Below are positions 1 through 5,454 of a stretch of DNA of 6,957 bases, in pieces. Each line of letters opens with the position of its first letter. The first letter of the stretch is position 1. Origin of the DNA: Clostridia bacterium (GTDB taxonomy: Bacteria; Bacillota_A; Clostridia; Oscillospirales; CAG-272); the NCBI GenBank assembly GCA_017632155.1, contig JAGBRZ010000049.1, forward strand, positions 1 to 6,957, given 5' to 3'. A program made the translations under genes and the position numbers. The notes under the pieces were generated by a model. The model searched no databases. It had not been told where the DNA came from and saw only the letters and a program-made list of their open reading frames with translations.

Positions 1-202
1 AGGTAACTACTATGCAAGAAGAAGAATGACACTTCTGTTCTCGATGCTCGATTACATCGGCGTTGAGAAGGGACGTACCCGCGTTGAGTGGGTATCCGCA
101 GCAGAGGGTGTTAAGTTCTCTGATACAATGAATGACTTCGTAGCCAAGATCAAGGGTCTCGGCGAGAACGTCAGATTGGGGGATCTGAGATGCAAGAACT
201 GA
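1..202 (+). CDS. flxD: MvhD/FlxD-type electron-transfer subunit (C-terminal part, truncated by window edge)
   Basis: Only the last 66 codons are present, read in the frame starting at base 2. They begin GNYYARRRMTLLFSMLDYIG and continue through EWVSAAEGVKF and NDFVAKIKGLGEN to a TGA at 200-202. This matches the C-terminal part of the methyl-viologen-reducing hydrogenase delta family (MvhD/FlxD), where a G-N-Y-x-A-x-R-R helix is followed by E-W-[IV]-S-A-x-E-G. In that family the subunit is a small [2Fe-2S] protein passing electrons to the flavin protein HdrA. The N-terminal cysteines are outside the window, so cluster content cannot be checked, and this could equally be the tail of an HdrA-MvhD fusion. 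The last 13 nt overlap the next gene, which implies translational coupling. The family call is fairly secure; the Flx rather than Mvh assignment rests on the three genes that follow. Confidence 0.8.
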   Translation, partial: GNYYARRRMTLLFSMLDYIGVEKGRTRVEWVSAAEGVKFSDTMNDFVAKIKGLGENVRLGDLRCKN

Positions 203-1161
203 TTACTCGTGCAAAGGAACTCCTTGCAAACGGTACAGTAGCAAGAGTTCTGGGCTGGAAGATCGGCGATATGCCCTACAATCCCGAGCCCGCATATTTT
301 GAGACCGTAGAAAGCCTTGATAAGTTCGTTTACAACGGATTCTGCGGCGCAAACCTTTCCAAGTATATGATCGAGGCATCCAAGCTCGAGGGCAAGACTC
401 TCGTTTGCCTCAAGCCCTGCGACAGCTACAGCTTCAACCAGCTCATCACCGAGCACCGCGTTGACCGCGACAAGGCATATATCATCGGCGTTGGCTGTAA
501 GGGTAAGCTTGATATCGAAAGAATCAAGAAGACCGGCATCAAGGGTATCACCGCTATCAGCGGCGCCGAAATGACCGACGCTTGCGACACTCTCGAGATC
601 GATACTATATATGGTAAGAAATCCTGCTCTTATGCTGACGGAATGCTCGAAAGATGCCACGTCTGCAAGGGCAAGGAGCACAAGATCTATGATGAGATCA
701 TTGGCGAGTCCCGCGACACCTGCGATAAGGAAAGATTCGCAGAGGTAGCAAAGATCGAGGCTATGAGCCCCGCTGAGAAGTTCGAGTTCTTCAAGGCTGA
801 GCTCTCCAAGTGCATTCGCTGCAACGCGTGCAGAAACGTATGCCCCGCATGCTCCTGCCGCAAGTGCGTATTCGACAGCACAAAGTTCGACTCCGCTCAG
901 AAGGCAAACGTTGACTCCTTCGAGGAAAAGATGTTCCACATCATCCGCGCGTTCCACGTTGCGGGCAGATGCACCGACTGCGGCGAGTGCAGCAGAGTAT
1001 GTCCTCAGGGCATCCCGCTCCACCTCTTCAACAGAAAGTTCATCAAGGATATCAACGAGATCTACGGCGAGTACGTAGCAGGTGCAGAGGCAGGAAGCCG
1101 CGCACCCCTCGTAAACTTCGACACCGAGGACGCAGAGCCCTCCATCGTTAACGAAAGGTGA
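190..1161 (+). CDS. flxC: FrhB-like dicluster iron-sulfur protein, FlxC-like electron-transfer subunit
   Basis: This 323-residue cytosolic protein has no signal peptide or membrane segment. Residues 1 to about 200 resemble the coenzyme F420 hydrogenase beta (FrhB) fold: a VARVLGWKIG start, then LKPCDSYSFNQL and DKAYIIGVGCK around residues 73-104, and a Cys pair at 156/159. The C-terminal third is a ferredoxin-like unit with C208-x2-C211-x2-C214-x3-C218, three further cysteines at 221, 223 and 226, and a second motif C261-x2-C264-x2-C267-x3-C271-P. Such proteins relay electrons between a pyridine-nucleotide module and an MvhD/HdrA module. The ATG at 190 overlaps the end of flxD and has a G-rich ribosome site (GGGGGAT, 178-184) a few bases upstream. 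The gene ends in a TGA that forms part of the next gene's ribosome site. Its position between an MvhD-like and an AsrA-like gene supports FlxC; the family is clear, the exact subunit name less so. Confidence 0.75.
   Translation: MQELITRAKELLANGTVARVLGWKIGDMPYNPEPAYFETVESLDKFVYNGFCGANLSKYMIEASKLEGKTLVCLKPCDSYSFNQLITEHRVDRDKAYIIGVGCKGKLDIERIKKTGIKGITAISGAEMTDACDTLEIDTIYGKKSCSYADGMLERCHVCKGKEHKIYDEIIGESRDTCDKERFAEVAKIEAMSPAEKFEFFKAELSKCIRCNACRNVCPACSCRKCVFDSTKFDSAQKANVDSFEEKMFHIIRAFHVAGRCTDCGECSRVCPQGIPLHLFNRKFIKDINEIYGEYVAGAEAGSRAPLVNFDTEDAEPSIVNER
1156..1161 (+). promoter_or_regulatory. Ribosome binding site AGGTGA that decides the flxB start
   Basis: AGGTGA matches the anti-Shine-Dalgarno complement and lies 8 nt before ATG 1170. 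It overlaps the upstream stop codon TGA (1159-1161). The in-frame GTG at 1158 lies inside this site and has no ribosome site of its own, so ATG 1170 is the better start. The arrangement suggests termination-reinitiation coupling. Confidence 0.65.
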
Positions 1162-1169
1162 GTATAGAG

Positions 1170-2198
1170 ATGTATAAGATAGCTAAAGAAAATCTGGCGT
1201 CCTTATTCGCCCTTATAAATGAAACAAAAGAGCTCTACCTCCCCGTAGAGGTAGCAGGTCAGACCAACTTCGCGGCTTACACCGCAGAGGCTAACGTCGA
1301 TCTTGACACCCTCAAGACCGTAAAGTCCCCCAAGGACGTATTCTTCCCCCAGAGCGAGAACCTCTATACTTGTAATAAGGAAGAGAATAAGCTCAAGATC
1401 ACTCCCGAAAAGCTCGTTGACGCTCCCTTCGTTGTTTTCGGCATGAAGGCTTGCGACATCAAGGGCATCGAGGTTCTTGACCGCGTATTCCTTTCCGATC
1501 CCGTTGACTCCTTCTATGCAGCACGCCGTGCAAACGGCATCATCGTCGGTCTTGCTTGTCACGAGCCCGAGGAGAGCTGCTTCTGTAAGGTCTTCGGTGT
1601 TGACTGCACCGAGCCCGCAGCAGACGTTGCAACTTGGATGATCGAGGGTGAGCTCTACTGGAAGGCTCTCACCGAAAAGGGCGCAGCCCTTACCGAGAGC
1701 GTTAAGGCTCTTCTTACCGATGCTGATGAAGCAAAGGTTGAGGCAGAGCGCAGCGCAGTTAAGGAGATCGTTGAAAAGCTTCCTTACTCGGGTCTCTCTC
1801 TCGAGGGCTGGAACGGTAACGTTCTCACCGAGAAGTTCAACGATGCTCTTTGGAACGAGCTTTACAAGCCCTGTCTTGCGTGCGGCACCTGCACTTTCGT
1901 GTGCCCCACCTGCCAGTGCTACGATATTAAGGACTACAACACCGGAAACGGTGTGCAGAGATACCGCTGCTGGGACTCCTGCATGTACTCCGATTTCACA
2001 ATGATGGCTCACGGTAACAACCGTAACAGCCAGATGCAGAGATTCAGACAGAGATTTATGCACAAGCTCGTCTACTTCCCTGCAAACAACGACGGTATGT
2101 ATTCTTGCGTAGGATGCGGACGTTGCGTGGACAAGTGCCCCGCTTCTCTCAATATCGTCAAGGTCATCAAAGCATTCAGCGAGAAGGGAGATAAGTGA
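1170..2198 (+). CDS. flxB: Sulfhydrogenase-beta/AsrA-like iron-sulfur protein, FlxB-like subunit
   Basis: A 342-residue soluble protein of the 4Fe-4S dicluster family that includes sulfhydrogenase HydB and anaerobic sulfite reductase AsrA. Family marks (numbered from ATG 1170) are GMKACDIKGIEVLDRVF at about 91-107, C130HEPEESC137FC139 in the middle, then C235-x2-C238-x2-C241-x3-C245-P-T-C-Q-C, a conserved block from RCWDSCMYSDF to HGNNR at about 265-285, and C313-x2-C316-x2-C319-x3-C323-P. The two four-cysteine motifs should hold [4Fe-4S] clusters that accept electrons from the FAD/NAD(P)H partner encoded just downstream, as AsrA pairs with AsrB and HydB with HydG. An upstream in-frame GTG at 1158 would add four residues but lies within the ribosome site, so ATG 1170 was chosen. 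Length is typical. The gap to the next gene is 2 nt. FlxB is inferred from context; no AsrC-type sulfite reductase or NiFe hydrogenase gene is in the window. Confidence 0.8.
   Translation: MYKIAKENLASLFALINETKELYLPVEVAGQTNFAAYTAEANVDLDTLKTVKSPKDVFFPQSENLYTCNKEENKLKITPEKLVDAPFVVFGMKACDIKGIEVLDRVFLSDPVDSFYAARRANGIIVGLACHEPEESCFCKVFGVDCTEPAADVATWMIEGELYWKALTEKGAALTESVKALLTDADEAKVEAERSAVKEIVEKLPYSGLSLEGWNGNVLTEKFNDALWNELYKPCLACGTCTFVCPTCQCYDIKDYNTGNGVQRYRCWDSCMYSDFTMMAHGNNRNSQMQRFRQRFMHKLVYFPANNDGMYSCVGCGRCVDKCPASLNIVKVIKAFSEKGDK
2184..2190 (+). promoter_or_regulatory. Ribosome binding site AAGGGAG that decides the flxA start
   Basis: AAGGGAG lies 10 nt before ATG 2201 and only 4 nt before an alternative in-frame GTG at 2195, which itself overlaps the upstream stop codon (2196-2198). 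Spacing favours ATG 2201. Confidence 0.6.
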
Positions 2199-2200
2199 TA

Positions 2201-3100
2201 ATGAGCAACCACGAACACAATCACGGCGAGCATGAATGCACATGCTTCCCCGGCTTTAAGCACGACGTTCTGATCCCCCAGATCGGTATCATCACCGATA
2301 TCCGTGAGGAGACCCCCGACGTCAAGACCTTCCGCGTTAATGCTCCCGAGGGCGGCAAGCTCTTCGAGCATATGCCCGGCCAGTGCGCAATGCTTTGCGT
2401 TCCCGGCGTAAGCGAGGGTATGTTCTCGATCACATCCTCCCCCACAAACAAAGAATATCAGGAATTCAGTATCAAGAGATGCGGAATGCTCACAGAGATG
2501 CTCCACAGCCTTGAGGTCGGTTCCGAGATCACAGTCAGAGGCCCCTACGGCAACAACTTCCCCGTTGATACCGTTCTCAAGGGCAAGGACCTCGTTTTCA
2601 TCGCCGGCGGTATCGGACTTGCTCCTCTCCGTTCGGTAATCAACTACGTTATCGACAACAGAGCCGATTACGGTAAGGTTGACATCATCTATGGATCCCG
2701 TTCGGCTGACGACCTTGTTCAGCTCAAGGAGATCCGTGAGGTATGGATGAACACTCCCGGTATCAACGTGCACCTCACCATCGACCGTGAGCAGGAGGGC
2801 TGGGAAGGCCACGTTGGCTTCGTTCCCACCTTCGTTAAGGAGCTCGGCGAGGCAGGACAGGTTGAGTTTGGTATCAACACCATCTCCCTTATCTGCGGAC
2901 CTCCCATCATGATCAAGTTCGTTCTTGGCGCACTCGGCGATATGGGCGTTTCCAAGACACAGATCTACACCACCCTCGAGCTTCGTATGAAGTGCGGCGT
3001 CGGCAAGTGCGGAAGATGCAACATCGGCTCCAAGTACGTCTGCAAGGACGGACCCGTATTCCGCTTCGACGAGGTCGACGAGCTTCCTCCCGAATTTTAA
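2201..3100 (+). CDS. flxA: FAD/NAD(P)-binding oxidoreductase with C-terminal [2Fe-2S] motif, FlxA-like NADH-oxidising subunit
   Basis: This 299-residue soluble protein has the ferredoxin-NADP reductase fold of the HydG/AsrB/PyrK group. The FAD domain spans about residues 21-125, with MPGQ at 58-61, the flavin-contact strand MFSITSSPT at 74-82 and the GPYGN turn at 114-118. The NAD(P) domain has AGGIGLAPLRSVI at 135-147, YGSRSADDL at 164-172 and ICGPPIM at 231-237. The C-terminus carries C265-x4-C270-x2-C273-x7-C281, the usual [2Fe-2S] site of this family. The expected role is to oxidise NADH (or NADPH; specificity cannot be read here) and pass electrons to FlxB. The N-terminus is unusually His/Cys rich (MSNHEHNHGEHECTC). 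ATG 2201 is preferred over GTG 2195 on ribosome-site spacing. The family is certain; the FlxA name depends on the D-C-B-A gene order. Confidence 0.85.
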   Translation: MSNHEHNHGEHECTCFPGFKHDVLIPQIGIITDIREETPDVKTFRVNAPEGGKLFEHMPGQCAMLCVPGVSEGMFSITSSPTNKEYQEFSIKRCGMLTEMLHSLEVGSEITVRGPYGNNFPVDTVLKGKDLVFIAGGIGLAPLRSVINYVIDNRADYGKVDIIYGSRSADDLVQLKEIREVWMNTPGINVHLTIDREQEGWEGHVGFVPTFVKELGEAGQVEFGINTISLICGPPIMIKFVLGALGDMGVSKTQIYTTLELRMKCGVGKCGRCNIGSKYVCKDGPVFRFDEVDELPPEF

Positions 3101-3126
3101 TTAACACTCACATACTGAATTATTGA

Positions 3127-3132
3127 AAGGAA
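3127..3132 (+). promoter_or_regulatory. Ribosome binding site for frdB (AAGGAA)
   Basis: An AAGGAA core lies about 11 nt before ATG 3144, at the end of the only notable gap in the cluster (3101-3143, AT-rich). A TTG at 3123 is in frame but sits just upstream of and next to this site, so it is not the likely start. I see no convincing promoter or terminator in the 43-nt gap, so frdBA is probably co-transcribed with flx. Confidence 0.55.
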
Positions 3133-3143
3133 TAAAACCAATT

Positions 3144-3818
3144 ATGGAAAATATGGTTAATGTGTATTTCTTCGGTAAGAAATACAGCGTTCCCGGAGAC
3201 CTTACAATTATGACGGCAATGGAATATGCAGGCTACACCCTCAAGAGAGGTTGCGGCTGCCGCCACGGTTTCTGCGGTGCTTGTGCAACTATTTACAGAA
3301 TCAAGGGTCAGAATGAACTCAAGACCTGCCTCGCTTGCCAGACTCAGGTACAGGAAGGCATGTACGTTGCTTCCATCCCCTTCTTCCCCACTGATAAGAG
3401 AACTTACGAGATCAACGAGATCAAGCCCGACCAGAAGGTTATGATGGAGCTTTATCCCGAGATCTACTCTTGCATCGGCTGTAACGCCTGCACCAAGGCG
3501 TGCACCCAGTCGCTCAACGTTATGCAGTACATCGCATACGCACAGAGAGGCGAGTTCGAGAAGTGCGCAGAGGAATCCTTCGACTGCGTATCTTGCGGAT
3601 GCTGCTCGGTTCGTTGCCCTGCAGAGATCTCGCATCCTCACGTAGGACTTCTTGCAAGACGTCTTACCGGTAAGTACATCGCTCCCGAGACCGAGCATCT
3701 CATCAACCGCGTTGACGAGATCAACAAGGGCGCATACGATGAGCTCATCGAAAAGGTTATGCAGAAGCCCATCACCGAGATGCAGGAACTCTACAACACC
3801 AGAGATATTGAGAAATAA
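3144..3818 (+). CDS. frdB: Fumarate reductase/succinate dehydrogenase iron-sulfur subunit, soluble type with two [4Fe-4S] motifs
   Basis: A 224-residue SdhB/FrdB-family protein that should wire electrons into the flavoprotein encoded next. The N-terminal [2Fe-2S] domain has GC37GC39RHGFC44GAC47 and a closing TC62LAC65. The C-terminal ferredoxin domain has C110-x2-C113-x2-C116-x3-C120 and C148-x2-C151-x2-C154-x3-C158-P. Both motifs have four cysteines in classical spacing, whereas quinone-linked SdhB/FrdB enzymes lack the second Cys of the last motif and bind [3Fe-4S] there. This resembles the ferredoxin part of thiol:fumarate reductase TfrB, but the HdrB-like CCG domains that end TfrB are absent (TfrB is about twice as long). 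No membrane-anchor gene is adjacent. The start is ATG 3144, about 11 nt after AAGGAA; a second in-frame ATG lies at 3153. The family is secure; the electron donor is inferred from context. Confidence 0.88.
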   Translation: MENMVNVYFFGKKYSVPGDLTIMTAMEYAGYTLKRGCGCRHGFCGACATIYRIKGQNELKTCLACQTQVQEGMYVASIPFFPTDKRTYEINEIKPDQKVMMELYPEIYSCIGCNACTKACTQSLNVMQYIAYAQRGEFEKCAEESFDCVSCGCCSVRCPAEISHPHVGLLARRLTGKYIAPETEHLINRVDEINKGAYDELIEKVMQKPITEMQELYNTRDIEK

Positions 3819-3823
3819 GGAGG
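3818..3823 (+). promoter_or_regulatory. Strong ribosome binding site AGGAGG that decides the frdA start
   Basis: A full AGGAGG consensus begins at the last base of the frdB stop codon. It is 9 nt from ATG 3833 but only 3 nt from ATG 3827. Spacing therefore favours ATG 3833, giving an N-terminus MYTQEMLDS. This is the strongest ribosome site in the window, suggesting high FrdA output. Confidence 0.7.
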
Positions 3824-3832
3824 GAAATGAGA

Positions 3833-5434
3833 ATGTATACTCAGGAAATGCTTGATTCCATAAAGAAACTTGAAGCATCGCGCGAAGCACGTATGGCTAC
3901 TGAACCCAGACGTATGACCGCTGACGAGAAGAGCGCCCTTCTTAAGGCTTATCACCCCGACTACCGTGAAGACGGTTTTGTTGAGATCAAGGTTGGTCCC
4001 AACAAGGGTGAGAAGGTTCCTTGCGAGCTCGGCGAGCTTCTTCATTCCAACAGCCGTATCCTCGGCGAGAAGATCGACCTTAACAAGGTAGATTACGACG
4101 TTGACGTTCTCGTTATCGGCGGCGGCGGCGCAGGCTGTGCAGCTGCAATCGAGGCTCACGAGGCAGGCGCAAACGTAATGATCGTTACAAAGCTCCGCAT
4201 CGGTGATGCAAACACCATGATGGCAGAGGGCGGTATCCAGGCTGCTGACAAGCCCAATGACTCGCCCGTTCAGCACTATCTCGACGCTTTCGGCGGCGGA
4301 CACTTCGCAGCTCGTCCCGAGCTTCTCAGACGTCTTGTTATGGAAGCTCCCGATGCTATCCGTTGGCTCAACGACCTCGGCGTTATGTTCGATAAGGACG
4401 CAGAGGGCAATATGGTCACCACCCACGGCGGCGGAACCTCCAGAAAGAGAATGCACGCTTGTAAGGACTACTCCGGCGCAGAAATTATGAGAACCGTTCG
4501 CGACGAAGTTCTCAACCGCAAGGTTCCCGTTGTTGAGTTCACCGCAGCAGTTGAGCTCATCAAGGACGAAAAGGGTCAGGTTGCAGGCGCAGTTCTTCAG
4601 AACCTTGAGACCGAGGATTACCTCGTAGCAAAGGCAAAGACCGTCATCATCGCAACCGGCGGTGCAGGACGTCTTCACTATCAGGGCTTCCCCACCTCCA
4701 ACCACTACGGCGCAACCGCAGACGGTCTTGTTCTCGGTTACCGTGCAGGTGCTCCTCTCCTTTATCAGGACACCATTCAGTACCACCCCACCGGAGCTAT
4801 CTATCCCGCACAGATCAAGGGCGCGCTCGTTACCGAGAAGGTTCGTTCGATCGGCGCAATGCTCGTAAACTCCGAGGGCGAGGCATTCATGCATCCCCTT
4901 GAGACCCGTGACGTTTCTGCGGCATCCATCATCCGTGAGTGCTCCACCAACGGCAAGGGCGTCAACACTCCCAGCGGCAAGGGCGTATGGCTTGATACTC
5001 CCATGATCGAAAAGCTTCACGGCGAGGGCACCATCGAGAAGAGAATCCCCGCTATGATGCGTATGTACATGAACTACGGAATCGATATGAGAAAGGTTCC
5101 GATCCTCATTTACCCCACCCTCCACTATCAGAACGGCGGTCTCGAGATCGGCGGCGAGGGCTTCACCAAGGCTATCCCCAACCTCCTTGTTGCAGGTGAG
5201 GCTGTCGGCGGTATCCACGGTAGAAACAGACTTATGGGTAACTCCCTCCTTGACATCATCGTATTCGGTAGAAACGCAGGTAAGGCTGCAGCTGCAAAGG
5301 CAAAGGAAGTTGAGCTCGGCACTATGAACCTTGATCACCTCCAGGCTTATGCAGAGGAGCTCGATGCTGCAGGTGCGACCGCAGAGGGCGTATCTCCTAT
5401 GCTTCTCCCCAACTACGCTCGTCACGAAAGATAA
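3833..5434 (+). CDS. frdA: Fumarate reductase-type flavoprotein subunit, non-covalent FAD variant
   Basis: A 533-residue member of the FrdA/SdhA/NadB flavoprotein family, predicted to reduce fumarate to succinate in the cytosol with FrdB. The FAD-binding dinucleotide fold starts near residue 90 (DVLVIGGGGAGCAAAIEA), with AEGG at 131-134, ATGGAGR at 274-280 and a GRNRLMGNSLLDIIVFGRNAG block at 463-483. By motif alignment with E. coli FrdA the active-site residues are kept: H318 (QYHPTG), E335 (LVTEK), R359 (ETRD), H431 (PTLHYQNGG) and R466. The histidine that binds FAD covalently (E. coli H44) is Asn127 here, so FAD should be non-covalent. The protein has an extra stretch of about 85 residues before the FAD domain and only about 50 residues after it, lacking the usual C-terminal helical domain. 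Other substrates are possible in this family; fumarate is favoured by the adjacent fumarase and carrier. Confidence 0.85.
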   Translation: MYTQEMLDSIKKLEASREARMATEPRRMTADEKSALLKAYHPDYREDGFVEIKVGPNKGEKVPCELGELLHSNSRILGEKIDLNKVDYDVDVLVIGGGGAGCAAAIEAHEAGANVMIVTKLRIGDANTMMAEGGIQAADKPNDSPVQHYLDAFGGGHFAARPELLRRLVMEAPDAIRWLNDLGVMFDKDAEGNMVTTHGGGTSRKRMHACKDYSGAEIMRTVRDEVLNRKVPVVEFTAAVELIKDEKGQVAGAVLQNLETEDYLVAKAKTVIIATGGAGRLHYQGFPTSNHYGATADGLVLGYRAGAPLLYQDTIQYHPTGAIYPAQIKGALVTEKVRSIGAMLVNSEGEAFMHPLETRDVSAASIIRECSTNGKGVNTPSGKGVWLDTPMIEKLHGEGTIEKRIPAMMRMYMNYGIDMRKVPILIYPTLHYQNGGLEIGGEGFTKAIPNLLVAGEAVGGIHGRNRLMGNSLLDIIVFGRNAGKAAAAKAKEVELGTMNLDHLQAYAEELDAAGATAEGVSPMLLPNYARHER

Positions 5435-5454
5435 GAGGGGGCGACAAATAAACT

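Noticed and set aside
1158..1172. Alternative GTG start for flxB at 1158, and likewise GTG 2195 (flxA), TTG 3123 (frdB) and ATG 3827 (frdA)
   Set aside because: Each lies within, upstream of or too close to the ribosome site; the downstream ATG in each case has workable spacing.
1170..3100. Anaerobic sulfite reductase AsrAB or sulfhydrogenase HydBG
   Set aside because: The two proteins belong to the same families, but no AsrC-type siroheme subunit or NiFe hydrogenase subunit is present, while MvhD-like and FrhB-like genes precede them, which fits Flx better.
3101..3143. Possible internal promoter in the AT-rich gap before frdB
   Set aside because: No convincing pair of -35 and -10 boxes is visible in only 43 nt; the gap is explained by a leader with a ribosome site.
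3144..3818. Thiol:fumarate reductase subunit TfrB
   Set aside because: The HdrB-like CCG domains that form the second half of TfrB are absent; the gene stops cleanly after the ferredoxin domain and a short tail.
3791..5425. A 544-codon open frame on the minus strand opposite frdA, and others of 323 and 346 codons opposite flxC and flxB
   Set aside because: They mirror real genes with strong plus-strand family motifs, have low-complexity Leu/Val/Ala/Ser/Cys-rich translations without recognisable domains, and are a by-product of biased codon use.
3833..5434. L-aspartate oxidase NadB
   Set aside because: It shares the non-covalent FAD feature, but there is an adjacent cognate FrdB-type subunit, a fumarase, a C4-type carrier and no nadA or nadC.
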